The notes: a model not told the origin generated them from the letters alone. A stretch of 64,000 nt of DNA from Streptomyces sp. NBC_00289 (GCF_041435115.1 NZ_CP108046.1:9362001-9426000); one strand, 5' to 3'. Shown: positions 1 through 8,807, counted from the first letter of the stretch. Numbers and translations: made by a program.

Positions 1-933
1 CGCCTTGTCACCCTTGGTCCACGCCGGCATCGGGGCCGCTCGCCAGTCACCGGAGGCGTTCTTCACACCGGTGACGAAGTTGGCCGGCATCCAGGCGCCG
101 CTGGGCAGCGTGGCGATGGTGCCGTCGCCCAGGCCCTTGTACCAGTCGTCGGTCCAGCCGTAGATGGGCGCGACGAGCTTCTCGTCGATGAGCTTCTGCC
201 AGGTGTCGGTGTACTTCTTGGCGCCCGCGTCACTGAAGTCGATCTTCACCTTGGTGCCGTCGACCTTGTAGGGACGCGAACCGGCCTGCCACAGCAGGCT
301 GGTGGTGAGACCCGCGTCGCCGGCGTCGGCGGCGATGTAGAGCTTGGGGTCGGCCTTGTGCAGCTTGCGGGCCGCCTCGACGTACTCGTCCCAGGTGGTC
401 GGAACGGCGATCTTGTACTTGTCGAAGACCTTCTTGTTGTAGAACAGCGCCATCGGACCGGAGTCCATCGGCAGTCCGTAGACGGCCTTGCCGTCGCTGA
501 CCGCGTTCCACGGACCCGGCGTGTACTTGGAGGCGAGCTTGTCGGCGCCGTACGAGGACAGGTCCGTGAGGCCCTTGGTCAGCGAGTACTGGCCGAGCGC
601 GAAGTACTCGACCTGCGCGACGTCGGGGACGCCCTTGCCGGCCGATATGGCGTTCGACAGCGCGGTGTAGTGCTTGTCGCCCGAGCGCTCACTGACGAGG
701 TTGATCTTGACCTTGGGGTACTTCTTCTCGAAGTCGGCGGCGACCGTCTTGAGCGTCGGCTCCCAGGCCCAGACCGAGACCGTGCCGCCCTTCTCCAGGG
801 CTGCCTGGATGTCCCCGGCCGAGACCTGCTTCTGCTCGGAGCTGTCGTCCGAGCCGCCGCAGGCGGTGGCACCCAGGGCGAGGGTGGACAGGAGGGCGAG
901 GCCGCGCAGGAGGCGGCCGGTCTTTCTGCGCAT
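1..933 (-). CDS. Sugar ABC transporter substrate-binding lipoprotein (3' end outside window)
   Basis: This is an extracellular solute-binding protein of the family-1 (MalE-like) class. It would capture a carbohydrate outside the membrane and deliver it to the two permeases encoded just upstream on the same strand. The N-terminus has a basic stretch, a hydrophobic core and a lipoprotein-type Cys at about residue 25 followed by a Gly/Ser/Asp-rich linker. Downstream, the pattern of an aromatic-rich start, a central FYNKKVFDK motif and an AWMP-type segment is typical of the family. About 311 residues are visible and the C-terminus lies beyond base 1. The gene is the third in an operon read leftward from about 2.9 kb. 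Its substrate cannot be read from sequence. No ATPase is visible; these systems often share an MsiK-type ATPase encoded elsewhere (established for Streptomyces). Confidence 0.93.
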   Translation of the reverse strand, partial: MRRKTGRLLRGLALLSTLALGATACGGSDDSSEQKQVSAGDIQAALEKGGTVSVWAWEPTLKTVAADFEKKYPKVKINLVSERSGDKHYTALSNAISAGKGVPDVAQVEYFALGQYSLTKGLTDLSSYGADKLASKYTPGPWNAVSDGKAVYGLPMDSGPMALFYNKKVFDKYKIAVPTTWDEYVEAARKLHKADPKLYIAADAGDAGLTTSLLWQAGSRPYKVDGTKVKIDFSDAGAKKYTDTWQKLIDEKLVAPIYGWTDDWYKGLGDGTIATLPSGAWMPANFVTGVKNASGDWRAAPMPAWTKGDKA

Positions 934-1021
934 GGAGGTGCTTCCGCTTCTTCGTGGGTGGGACAGGTGAGGGTGGGGTGAGCAAACGTGGGGCTGGGGA
1001 GGCGGCCGGAGGGGCGCCGGG

Positions 1022-1969
1022 TCATTCCTTGACGCTTCCGGCGGCGAGACCCGACTGCCAGTACTTCTGCAGCAGCAGGAACGCGGCGATCAGCGGAAGG
1101 ATGGTGATCAGCGAACCGGTGATCACCAGGTTGTAGATCACATCGCCACCGATGGTCTCCGCCTGCGAGTTCCAGGCGCTCAGGCCCAGGGTCAGCGGGT
1201 ACCAGTCGGAGTCCTTGAGCATGATCAGTGGCAGGAAGTAGTTGTTCCAGGTGGCCACCGTGGTGAACAGCAGGACGGTCACGAGGCCGGGGGCGAGCAG
1301 CGGCAGGGCGACCTGGAAGAAGGTGCGCACCTCGCCGGCCCCGTCGATGCGGGCGGCCTCGAGGAGTTCGGTCGGGATGGCCTCGGTGGCGAAGACCCAC
1401 ATCAGGTACAGGCCGAACGGCGACACCAGCGACGGGATGATGACCGCCCAGGGGGTGTCGGTCAGGCCCATCTTGCTGAACATCAGGAAGGTGGGCACCG
1501 CGAGCGCTGTGCCGGGAACGGCGACGGCGCCGATGACCACGGCGAAGACGCCGCGCTTGCCGAAGAAGTCGAACTTCGCCAGCGCGTACCCGCCCAGCAC
1601 CGCGAGCAGCGTGGCGCCACCGGCGCCGAGCACGACGTACATCGCGGTGTTCAGGAGCCAGCGGCCGAAGATGCCGTCGTGGTACGTGAACGTGTCGCGG
1701 ATGTTGTCCCACAGGGCGAAGTCGTGGGCGAACCACAGACCGGACGAGTCGGCCAGGCCCGACTGGGTCTTGGTGGCGTTGATGACCAGCCAGATCAGCG
1801 GCACGACGGTGTAGAGGACGACCAGTGAGGTCAGTACGGTGAGCAGCACGCTGCGCTTGGGCCGCCCGGGGGAGTGCCGGCGCGGAGTACGCAGCCGTGG
1901 CGTGCTGGTGGGGGCGCCGGCGGCTTTGGCGGGCGGGGCGGGGGAGGTGGTGGTGACAGGGGTGCTCAT
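1022..1969 (-). CDS. Carbohydrate ABC transporter permease, MalG type
   Basis: This 315-residue inner-membrane permease subunit has about six transmembrane segments. The EAA loop that docks the ATPase is clear at residues 204-223 (EAARIDGAGEV...). A long Pro/Ala-rich cytoplasmic N-terminus of about 40 residues precedes the first membrane helix. The ATG follows the stop of the MalF-type gene by 4 bp and has a GGGAG ribosome-binding site, so the two are almost certainly co-translated. It pairs with the preceding permease and the binding protein downstream to form one importer. Regulation by the divergent LacI protein is inferred from the operator pair at 2976-3037. Confidence 0.95.
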   Translation of the reverse strand: MSTPVTTTSPAPPAKAAGAPTSTPRLRTPRRHSPGRPKRSVLLTVLTSLVVLYTVVPLIWLVINATKTQSGLADSSGLWFAHDFALWDNIRDTFTYHDGIFGRWLLNTAMYVVLGAGGATLLAVLGGYALAKFDFFGKRGVFAVVIGAVAVPGTALAVPTFLMFSKMGLTDTPWAVIIPSLVSPFGLYLMWVFATEAIPTELLEAARIDGAGEVRTFFQVALPLLAPGLVTVLLFTTVATWNNYFLPLIMLKDSDWYPLTLGLSAWNSQAETIGGDVIYNLVITGSLITILPLIAAFLLLQKYWQSGLAAGSVKE

Positions 1970-1973
1970 CTGG

Positions 1974-2900
1974 TCACGCTCCCTTGCGCATGCCGCGCAG
2001 CTGCACGACGTAGGCGATCACCATCGTGATCAGGCCCATGATGATGGCCACCGCCGCGGAGTAGTTCTGCTGCTGGCCGTTGAAGGACAGCGAGTACGTG
2101 TAGAAGTTCGGGGTGTAGTCGGTCGTGATGGCGTTGCGCGCCAACGGCCGCAGGATGTTGGGCTCGTTGAAGAGCTGGAAGCTGCCGATGATGGAGAAGA
2201 TCGTCGCGATGACCAGGGCGCCGCGGATCGCGGGCAGCTTGATCGCGCTGATCATCCGGATCTGACCGGCGCCGTCGATCTCCGCCGCCTCGTACAGCGA
2301 GTTGGGGATGACGCGCAGCGCCGAGTAGAAGATCAGCATGTTGTAGCCGACGAACTCCCACGTCACGATGTTGCCGATCGAGGCCAGCACCAAGTCGGGG
2401 GAGAGGGGGTCGGGCAGCGTGACGCCGAAGGCGTCGTTGATGTCGCCCACCAGGCCGTACTTGGTGCCATACATGAAGCCCCACATCAGGGTGGCGACCA
2501 CCGCGGGCACCGCGTACGGCAGGAAGATCGTGATCCGGAAGAAGCTCTTGCCGTAGAGCCGCCCGCTGTCCAGCGCCAGCGCCACCAGCAGCGCGATGCC
2601 GAGCATGATCGGCACCTGGACGCACAGGAAGAGCGTGACCCGGCCGAGCGAGGCCCAGAACTGGTCGTCCTTGAGGGCCTGGGTGTAGTTGTCCAGCCCC
2701 ACGAAGGTGTTTCCGCCGATGAGCTGGTCGCGGAAGAGGCTCAGGTAGATCGAGTACACGATCGGAGCCAGGAAGACCAGGGCGAACACGGCCACGAAGG
2801 GACCGATGAAACCCCATCCCGTCCAGGAGCGGCGGTCCCGTTTCGCCGGAGGCGGTGCCGGCCGCGGCTCGGCGGCCACCGGCGGTTGCAGCGTCGTCAT
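1974..2900 (-). CDS. Carbohydrate ABC transporter permease, MalF type
   Basis: This is the first gene of the importer operon, a 308-residue membrane permease with about six transmembrane helices and an EAA motif (EAAEIDGAGQ...) near residue 205. I chose the ATG at 2900 because AGGAACGAC lies directly upstream and because residues before it would be a non-conserved Arg/Pro stretch. A longer reading frame extends to 2972. The N-terminus (MTTLQPP...) is a cytoplasmic Pro-rich lead into the first helix. Two LacI-type palindromes lie about 75-140 bp upstream of the start, so the operon is most likely repressed by the divergent LacI gene. Confidence 0.94.
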   Translation of the reverse strand: MTTLQPPVAAEPRPAPPPAKRDRRSWTGWGFIGPFVAVFALVFLAPIVYSIYLSLFRDQLIGGNTFVGLDNYTQALKDDQFWASLGRVTLFLCVQVPIMLGIALLVALALDSGRLYGKSFFRITIFLPYAVPAVVATLMWGFMYGTKYGLVGDINDAFGVTLPDPLSPDLVLASIGNIVTWEFVGYNMLIFYSALRVIPNSLYEAAEIDGAGQIRMISAIKLPAIRGALVIATIFSIIGSFQLFNEPNILRPLARNAITTDYTPNFYTYSLSFNGQQQNYSAAVAIIMGLITMVIAYVVQLRGMRKGA

Positions 2901-2975
2901 GTCGTTCCTCGCTCGTTCACATTCCGGAACCGGTGGTGTACGGCCGGACGTCCGACGCGTGGGCCGCACCACCTA

Positions 2976-2993
2976 GATGTTTACGCAAACATC
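2976..2993. promoter_or_regulatory. LacI-family operator, site 1
   Basis: The site is GATGTTT-ACGC-AAACATC, an inverted repeat with perfect 7-bp arms around a 4-bp centre. It has the TTTACG/AAAC core typical of LacI-family operators. It lies between the importer operon (leftward) and the lacI-type gene (rightward), with its centre 45 bp from that of site 2. Confidence 0.8.
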
Positions 2994-3021
2994 GATCGCT
3001 CCGAAAAAGCCGGAAGCTGTT

Positions 3022-3037
3022 ATGTTTACGTAAACAT
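3022..3037. promoter_or_regulatory. LacI-family operator, site 2
   Basis: ATGTTTACGTAAACAT is a perfect 16-bp palindrome with a central CG, as LacI-family proteins require. It matches site 1 at 15 of 16 positions (A-C-G-T against A-C-G-C in the centre). Two sites in one 234-bp divergent intergenic region suggest joint control of the importer and autoregulation of the repressor. Confidence 0.85.
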
Positions 3038-3134
3038 CTGATGGCGGCATGTCTACACTGTCCCGTTGACGGGGGTCAAGGGTCCCCTGGGCAAACCGTG
3101 ACGTGAGCAGCGGTGGAGAGGTGGCGGACAGCGA

Positions 3135-4274
3135 GTGGAGACGGCTGGAAGAACGCCGACGAACGCGCCCGGCCCGGCCGCGGAAGCAGGGGGCACGCCC
3201 GCCTGCGCGCCCGACGACAGTCCGAAACCCGCCCCCGGACGTGCCCGCGGCGGCGGCCGGGCCAGCGCCTCCATGGCGGACGTGGCCCAACTGGCCGGCG
3301 TGTCCTCGCAGACCGTGTCCCGGGTGTCCAACGGTTACGCCGGAGTGAACGAGGAGACCCGCCGGCAAGTACTCGCCGCCATGAAGGAACTCGGCTACCG
3401 GCCCAACAGCGCTGCCCGTGCACTCAAGCGCGGCGAGTTCCGCACCATAGGCGTCATCACCTTCACCCTGTCCACCACGGGCAACGTGCGCACGCTGGAG
3501 GCGATCGCCACCTCCGCCGCGGCCGAGGGATACGCGGTGACGCTGCTGCCGGTCGCCATGCCCACCCAGGACGAGGTGCGGGGCGCCTTCTCCCGCCTCG
3601 AAGAACTCGCGGTCGACGCGGTGATCGTCATCATGGAGGTCCACCTGCTGGACGCGGCGACCGTCACCCTCCCGCCGCACGTCCAGGTCGTGGTCGTCGA
3701 CTCCGACGCCGGTGACCGGTACACCGTCGTCGACACCGACCAGAGCGGCGGCACCCGTACCGCCGTACGCCACCTGCTCGACCTCGGACACCGGACCGTA
3801 TGGCATCTGGGCGGCCCCGAGGGCTCCTTCGCCGCCCAGCGCCGCACGGACGCCTGGCGCGCGGCCCTCGCCGAGGCCGGACGCCCCGCCCCACCGCTCG
3901 TACGCGGCGACTGGTCGGCGGAGTCCGGCTACCGCGTCGGCCTTGAACTGGCCGCCCAGGACGAGTGCACCGCCGTCTTCGCGGCCAACGACCAGATGGC
4001 CCTGGGCCTGCTGCGCGCCCTGCACGAACGCGGACGGCGCGTGCCCGAGGACGTCAGCGTCGTCGGCTTCGACGACATCCCCGAAGCAGGCTCCTTCCTC
4101 CCCCCGCTCACCACGCTCCACCAGGACTTCGCCGAAGTGGGACGACTCTGCGTGGAGGCGGTGCTGCGCAACATGCGCCTGGGCGGAGCCCGACGGGGGA
4201 CCACCCTCGTGCCGACCCGCCTGGTGGTGCGGTCGAGCACGGCACCGCCTGCCGGTGGCGCGGGGAGCGCCTGA
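3135..4274 (+). CDS. LacI-family transcriptional regulator
   Basis: This repressor has an N-terminal LacI helix-turn-helix beginning near residue 47 (MADVAQLAGVSSQTVSRVSNGY), a hinge helix ending in the conserved GYRPNSAARAL, and a periplasmic-binding-protein-like effector domain to the C-terminus (FAANDQMALGLLRAL, VVGFDDIPEA). The GTG at 3135 gives 379 residues with an Ala/Pro-rich N-terminal extension. An ATG at 3273 would start right at the DNA-binding domain and cannot be excluded. It is divergent from the sugar importer, and the two palindromes between them are its likely operators. The effector is presumably the transported sugar or a derivative. Confidence 0.93.
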   Translation: METAGRTPTNAPGPAAEAGGTPACAPDDSPKPAPGRARGGGRASASMADVAQLAGVSSQTVSRVSNGYAGVNEETRRQVLAAMKELGYRPNSAARALKRGEFRTIGVITFTLSTTGNVRTLEAIATSAAAEGYAVTLLPVAMPTQDEVRGAFSRLEELAVDAVIVIMEVHLLDAATVTLPPHVQVVVVDSDAGDRYTVVDTDQSGGTRTAVRHLLDLGHRTVWHLGGPEGSFAAQRRTDAWRAALAEAGRPAPPLVRGDWSAESGYRVGLELAAQDECTAVFAANDQMALGLLRALHERGRRVPEDVSVVGFDDIPEAGSFLPPLTTLHQDFAEVGRLCVEAVLRNMRLGGARRGTTLVPTRLVVRSSTAPPAGGAGSA

Positions 4275-4281
4275 GTCCTTG

Positions 4282-4416
4282 GTGAGAGTCCTGGACACCG
4301 GCGACGGCGTGGACACTGCGGACACGGTCAGGATCTCCGTCGCCCCATGGGGACTCGAGTCCTTCGAAGGTCTCGTCGAGTTCGACGTGACGGCCGAACC
4401 GTCGACCCCGGGCTGA
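4282..4416 (+). other. Small 44-codon reading frame, possibly the tail of a lost gene
   Basis: Starting 7 bp after the LacI stop, a frame opens with GTG and reads MRVLDTGDGVDTADTVRISVA... to a TGA at 4414. The alternating hydrophobic pattern (VRISVAPWGLESFEGLVEF) looks like a terminal beta-sandwich strand pair of a larger enzyme rather than a free-standing protein. No ribosome-binding site is visible. A remnant of a glycosidase next to its LacI regulator is one possibility, but I do not recognise the family. Confidence 0.25.
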
Positions 4417-4574
4417 CGGTCGTGTCACCGGCCCGCGCTGTCGCCGCAAGCGCCGCTCACGGTCTGAACTCTGTTCGTAGAGAAGCCTGTTGACGAAGAC
4501 CAGCGGTACCCGAGCCGTGGTCGAGGACAACAAGGGAGGCTGGGACGCTCTCGCCTGACAGAAGGGACTGACCG

Positions 4575-4790
4575 GTGCTGTTGACGATTAACGTGGCGGT
4601 TCTCCTGGCGGTCGTCATCGTCCTGCGACTGGGTCGGCGCACCGAGGCCCGGAGCCGGTCCGACGAGAGGACGACGGTGGTCTTGGCACTGGTATTCGGC
4701 GTACTGGTCGCCCCGACAGCGTTCGGTCAGGGAATCCTGGACGTCGTGACCCAACTCGCGCTGGGCATCTCGCAGTCGGGCAGTCCGTGA
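4575..4790 (+). CDS. Small two-helix membrane protein
   Basis: This 71-residue protein starts at a GTG preceded at good distance by GAAGGGA. It has two clear hydrophobic segments: residues 2-18 (LLTINVAVLLAVVIVL) and about 36-60. A basic/polar turn (RLGRRTEARSRSDERT) separates them, so an N-out/C-out hairpin in the cytoplasmic membrane is likely. It resembles the small conserved membrane proteins often annotated as hypothetical in Streptomyces and in their integrative elements. I cannot assign a function. It stands alone, between a LacI gene and an oppositely oriented AraC-type gene. Confidence 0.6.
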   Translation: MLLTINVAVLLAVVIVLRLGRRTEARSRSDERTTVVLALVFGVLVAPTAFGQGILDVVTQLALGISQSGSP

Positions 4791-4913
4791 GGCATCGCAC
4801 GCCCGGCCGACGATCCGGCGCGCCTGACACGCGCTTGGACGACCGGCGTGTCTTGGCGCCTCTTGGCTCCTCCTGCCCTTTCGCCGCAGCTGAACACTGG
4901 TTCAAGCGGCGGT

Positions 4914-5780
4914 TCACCCCTGCTCCCGCTCCACCGGAAGCCACAACTCGGCGTCGGCCTCGGTCTTGTCCGGCGACAGACTGGTGCGCAGGATCTCGGG
5001 GCCGGGACGGCTGCGGTACGGGTTCGACGGAAACCATTCCGTGAACACGTCCCGCCACAGGTATTGGATCGCCTCCGGCACCGGCCCGGAAGTGGTGAAG
5101 ACCGCCCAGGTGCCGGCCTGGACGGAGAGGACAGTCGTGCCCTCGGGGGCAGCCGCCGACGTGATCACCCCCTGGTAGTAGTCGAGTTCGGTCCCCTCGG
5201 CACGGCTCGGGTCCAGATCGTCGCAGACCGCGACGATGCCCCGCGGCTCTTGGTCCGCCAGCTTCTCCAAGTGCTCCAGAGTCCGCGATTCGATCCCGCG
5301 GACGAAGTCGATGATCGCCTGGTTCGGACCCGTGTGCACCAGTGGCACCCGGGCCTTGAGGCCGACGACGGTGAAGTCCGGCCTGTCCACAACGCGATAA
5401 CGCATGCTGCTGCTCCCCTCGACGGTGAGACGGAAGGTCAACCGGGGCTGGGAGACAAGCACGGCGCCAGTACGCCGGGCCTCGCCCGGCCCGACACCGT
5501 GCATGACCCGGAACGCCCGCGCGAACGCCTCGCCCGAGCTGTAGCCGTAGCGCACCGCGATCTCCAGCAGCGGCTCACGCCGGGCGAGCACCTCGGCGCC
5601 GGCGACGGTGAGCCGCCGACGCCGGATGTACTCCGACAGCGGCATGCCGGCGAGCGCGGAGAACATCCGGCGCAGGTGGTACTCCGAAGTGGCCGCGATG
5701 CGCGCCAGATCGGCCACGTCGATGGACTGGCCGAGGTGGCGCTCGATGTGCTCCATGGCCTGGTTGAGCCGCTCCAGCAC
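4914..5780 (-). CDS. AraC-family regulator with GyrI-like effector domain
   Basis: This is a 288-residue one-component regulator. Residues 1-100 form the double helix-turn-helix AraC DNA-binding domain, here at the N-terminus (DVADLARIAATSEYHLRRMFSAL, then LEIAVRYGYSSGEAFARAF). Residues about 125-288 form a GyrI-like/effector-binding domain of the BmrR/SbmC type, which in characterised members binds hydrophobic cations or drugs. The GTG at 5780 is preceded by GGGAGGAGACC. It is monocistronic on this strand, and the next gene upstream on the same strand is 138 bp away. The likely role is sensing a small amphipathic compound; the target genes are not evident here. Confidence 0.93.
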   Translation of the reverse strand: MLERLNQAMEHIERHLGQSIDVADLARIAATSEYHLRRMFSALAGMPLSEYIRRRRLTVAGAEVLARREPLLEIAVRYGYSSGEAFARAFRVMHGVGPGEARRTGAVLVSQPRLTFRLTVEGSSSMRYRVVDRPDFTVVGLKARVPLVHTGPNQAIIDFVRGIESRTLEHLEKLADQEPRGIVAVCDDLDPSRAEGTELDYYQGVITSAAAPEGTTVLSVQAGTWAVFTTSGPVPEAIQYLWRDVFTEWFPSNPYRSRPGPEILRTSLSPDKTEADAELWLPVEREQG

Positions 5781-5918
5781 GCCCGGTCTCCTCCCTCTTT
5801 CGTGATCACCACGCTAGGCGGCACGCACCCTGTCGGACCCGACATTCCGTGCCCGATCCGATCGGGTACTCGCGCGGCCTCGACCCGGCAGATGGAGCAC
5901 AGGGGACCTGGGTAGTAC

Positions 5919-6257
5919 CTAGACCTTGCCGCCGAAGAAGACCTGCACCTCGCGGATGAGCCCGTCACGCACGGTGATCGCCTCCATGTTGCGGTACCGG
6001 TCACCCGTGGTGAGCTCGTACGCGTAGTAGACGAAGACGAGCTCCTCGCTCGCGGCGGTCACGTGCAGCAGTCGCTGTTCCTTGAGCCGGTCGACGGTGG
6101 GGAAGCATCGCTCGAAGAACGTCGCCTTGTCGATGTGGTCGTCCTGTGGACTGGTGAAGGTGAAGTCGTCGGCGTAGAGAGGCAGGGCTGCTTCGCGGTC
6201 CTGTGACCGATAGTGGCGGAAGGCCGCCTCGACGACGCTTGCCGGAGTGCCGTTCAT
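5919..6257 (-). CDS. SnoaL/NTF2-like small protein
   Basis: This 112-residue protein has the cone-shaped NTF2-like fold signature: an N-terminal helix (VVEAAFRHYRSQDREAALPLYADDFTFTSP), a central polar segment, then strands with VYYAYELTTGDRYRNMEAITVRDGLIREVQVFFG. Such proteins act as hydrolases, isomerases or ligand-binding modules, and the exact activity cannot be inferred. The ATG at 6257 was chosen for its upstream GAGGACATCGA. A longer frame to 6374 adds only a low-complexity Arg-rich extension. Confidence 0.85.
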   Translation of the reverse strand: MNGTPASVVEAAFRHYRSQDREAALPLYADDFTFTSPQDDHIDKATFFERCFPTVDRLKEQRLLHVTAASEELVFVYYAYELTTGDRYRNMEAITVRDGLIREVQVFFGGKV

Positions 6258-6480
6258 TCGATGTCCTCGCCCGGAGATTGGCCGAACCCTGTCACGGCGG
6301 AACCGCCCTCGCTCTGTGTGCGGCAGCCGACGAGAGCGCGGCCGGAATCCGGACGGCCCTCGTGTTCGCCGCACACCAAGTCAACCGCGAGGAGTCCGGT
6401 CGGCCAAGTCGCTCTGCCGGGGCCGGCGAGCACTCACGGGTCAGCGTCGGCGTCACATCCGGTGTGTCTCGGCACGACAG

Positions 6481-6855
6481 GAATTCGAACATGCGATCTA
6501 ATAGCGGTATGGACTCGACCCGCTTCCCCGACGACCTGGTGCAGACGCAGCACGCCTGGAACGCCACCTACCAAGCACTCGCCGCGCCTCGACCGCGGGA
6601 CAATACCGTCCTGCGCCGCCGCCTCCTGCGCCTGTCCGTACGCCTGTGGTGGCACCCGTACTGGAACACCGCCCCGTCGGTGTCGGCGGCGCGCACGCGG
6701 TTGCGGCAGTCGGTCCGAGCTCAGGAGTCGACGCGCGTCGTGTGAGGGTCTCGCCCGTCGGGCCCGGGCACATTTCGTAAGGTCTTGTGCTCCGAGGCCC
6801 CCACCGTGTCTCCTCGCTGTTCCCCTGCGCGTCCCCGACGCGAATTCGAACATGC
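6481..6855 (+). repeat. Pair of identical 14-bp AT-richer repeats
   Basis: GAATTCGAACATGC occurs at 6481-6494 and again at 6842-6855, in the same orientation and 361 bp apart. They flank the small gene at 6509. Each contains the 6-bp palindrome TTCGAA. In DNA this GC-rich, an exact 14-mer with so low a GC fraction is unlikely to recur by chance, but no function is known to me. Confidence 0.5.
6509..6745 (+). CDS. Conserved small protein of unknown function
   Basis: A 78-residue product begins MDSTRFPDDLVQTQHAWNAT. An in-frame ATG at 6491 would add six residues. The composition is basic and Trp/Arg-rich in the centre (RRRLLRLSVRLWWHPYW), with no membrane helix or signal. I recognise the pattern as one seen repeatedly in Streptomyces proteins annotated as hypothetical, usually as a single gene. 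The codon bias (GC-rich third positions) and sense composition support translation. No functional assignment is possible. Confidence 0.65.
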   Translation: MDSTRFPDDLVQTQHAWNATYQALAAPRPRDNTVLRRRLLRLSVRLWWHPYWNTAPSVSAARTRLRQSVRAQESTRVV

Positions 6856-7079
6856 CGACCGGCGGCCGCCCCATACTCGCTCCCGGCAGTGCACGGCCAG
6901 AAGGCTTGCCGGGCCGAGGCAACGTAGGGCCACGGCACGATCCTGATCACAGCGATCACGGCACTGCGACCACGGCGACCCTGCCCATCGAGGAGCTCGG
7001 GTGCCGGGTCGCTCCGCGGCCGGGGCCGGGTGACCATGAGGTACAGGACCGGTCGTGAGGCAGGCACTGGGAGGCACCC
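6746..7079. other. Intergenic stretch without a recognisable gene
   Basis: 334 bp between the small protein and the monooxygenase. It contains the second copy of the 14-bp repeat (6842-6855). The ribosome-binding site GGGAGG of the monooxygenase lies at its right end. Open frames crossing it have no family features. Confidence 0.5.
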
Positions 7080-8807
7080 GTGGCGCACACCCACACCACC
7101 GACGTACTGATCGTGGGCGCCGGTCCGGTCGGACTGAGTGCGGCCGCGGAGCTCCGCCGGCACGGAGTGCGCTGCCGTCTGGTAGACCGGCTGCCGGCCC
7201 GTCTCCCGTACGCCAAGGCGGTCGGTGTCCAGCCGCGCACCCTGGAGATCTGGGACCGGATGGGCCTGGCCCGTACCGTCCTGGAGGCCGCCGTGGTGAT
7301 GCGCGGCCAGCTGAGCTACGTCAACGGCAGGGAAGAGGGTCGGATCGACCTCACGCTGCCGCCCGAGGTGCCGTACCAGTTCGCCGCGCTGCCCCAGTAC
7401 GAGACCGAGCGCCTTCTCGAGGCGTGCGTCGCCGGCTTGGACACGGTCATCGAACGCGGCACCGAGCTGCTGTCCTTCACCCAGGACCCGGACGGCGTCA
7501 CCGCCCGGCTGCGCACCGCCTCCGGTGCCGAAGAGGAACTCCGTGCCGGCTATCTGATCGGCTGCGACGGAGCCCACAGCGTCGTCCGCAAGCAGCTGGG
7601 GCTGACCTTCGAGGGCAGTGCCTTCCCCGAGGAGTACATGCTCGCCGACGTCGAGGCGGACATGGGTGTACCGCACGGTTACGGCGTACGGTCCATCCAT
7701 CGCGCCGAGGACGGTTCCACCGACGACCTGCTGGTCTGTATCCCGCTGCCCGGTACATGCCGCTACCGCATGTCGATGCTCGTCCCGCCCGAACTCTCCA
7801 CGCAGGCGGCCGGCCGGAAGCCGGCGCGGGGCGAGGACATCGCGCACGGCCTGGAGGGCGGCGACGGCCCGGAGCTGTCCCACATCCAGGCCGTCGTGGA
7901 TCGCCTCGCCCCCAGTTCGGCTGTCCTGTCCCGGATGCGCTGGTCCTCCGTCTTCCGTATCAGTCACCGCATCGTCGACAGCTACGGCGACGGCCGGGTC
8001 TTCGTCGCGGGCGACGCTGCCCACATCCATCCGCCCACCGGCGCCCAGGGCATGAACACCGGCATCCAGGACGCCGGCAACCTGGCCTGGAAACTGGCCC
8101 TGGTCATCCGCGGGCAGGCGGGACCCACCCTGCTCGCCAGCTACGACGCCGAGCGCCGCCCCGTCGGTGAGGAAGTCGTCGGCCGGACGGTGAGGCACGC
8201 CACCCAGGGCATCGGAGTCGACTCCAGCGCCCCGCGCACCGTGATGCTCCGCGAAGCACAACTGCTCGTCAGCTACCGTGACGGCCCCCTCGCCGGCGGC
8301 CCCCACGGGCCGGACGACGCACCCCAGCCCGGTGACCGGGCCCCGGACTGTGCCGGCCTGACCGCCCCCGTCGCCACCTACCCGCTGCGACTGCTCGACA
8401 TCCTGCGCGACCGCACGGGGCACGTGCTGCTCCTGTACGTGGCCGACCCCGCCGACCTCGCCAAGGTCGCCGAGGTGACCGGGGCGACCGGGCACGCCGA
8501 AGTGCCGGTGCCGGTGCCGGTGTCGACGATGGCCGACGGCGGCCCGGTCACTCCCGGCCGCCCGGCCTTCCAGGCGAGCCTGCAAACCGTCGCCGTCCTG
8601 GCCCGCGACGCCGCGCCGATCGCCCCCGACGTTCTGGGCGTGCCCGGATACCGTGACAGCGCCGGGGAGTTCGCCCGGCTCTACCGTCCCGACGGCTCGA
8701 CCGGCTTCGTCGTCCGCCCCGACGGACAACTCGGTGCCCGCTTCCCACTCGACGGCACCACGGCGGCCCTGACCGACTACCTCGCGAGGCTCTCCGTGCC
8801 TGCATGA
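7080..8807 (+). CDS. FAD-dependent aromatic-type monooxygenase (PheA/TfdB class)
   Basis: This is a 575-residue group A flavoprotein hydroxylase. The N-terminal dinucleotide-binding motif GAGPVGLSAAAELRRHG starts at residue 13. The second FAD/NADPH motif is at GCDGAHSVVRKQLGL, and the GDAAHIHPPTGAQGMNTGIQDAGNLAWKL motif that contacts the FAD ribose is intact. The C-terminal thioredoxin-like domain extends to the end. These enzymes hydroxylate phenols, polyketides or antibiotics such as rifampicin with NAD(P)H and O2. The GTG start has GGGAGG 6 bp upstream. The gene is monocistronic and followed by a strong terminator. Its substrate is unknown. Confidence 0.94.
   Translation: MAHTHTTDVLIVGAGPVGLSAAAELRRHGVRCRLVDRLPARLPYAKAVGVQPRTLEIWDRMGLARTVLEAAVVMRGQLSYVNGREEGRIDLTLPPEVPYQFAALPQYETERLLEACVAGLDTVIERGTELLSFTQDPDGVTARLRTASGAEEELRAGYLIGCDGAHSVVRKQLGLTFEGSAFPEEYMLADVEADMGVPHGYGVRSIHRAEDGSTDDLLVCIPLPGTCRYRMSMLVPPELSTQAAGRKPARGEDIAHGLEGGDGPELSHIQAVVDRLAPSSAVLSRMRWSSVFRISHRIVDSYGDGRVFVAGDAAHIHPPTGAQGMNTGIQDAGNLAWKLALVIRGQAGPTLLASYDAERRPVGEEVVGRTVRHATQGIGVDSSAPRTVMLREAQLLVSYRDGPLAGGPHGPDDAPQPGDRAPDCAGLTAPVATYPLRLLDILRDRTGHVLLLYVADPADLAKVAEVTGATGHAEVPVPVPVSTMADGGPVTPGRPAFQASLQTVAVLARDAAPIAPDVLGVPGYRDSAGEFARLYRPDGSTGFVVRPDGQLGARFPLDGTTAALTDYLARLSVPA

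Noticed and set aside
6484..6500. A possible LexA/SOS box starting TCGAAC
   Set aside because: Only the left half-site is present; the matching GTTCG half at 4 bp is absent in both repeat copies.
8506..8523. A GTGCCG tandem repeat
   Set aside because: It is three in-frame copies encoding Val-Pro repeats within the monooxygenase, an ordinary low-complexity linker.
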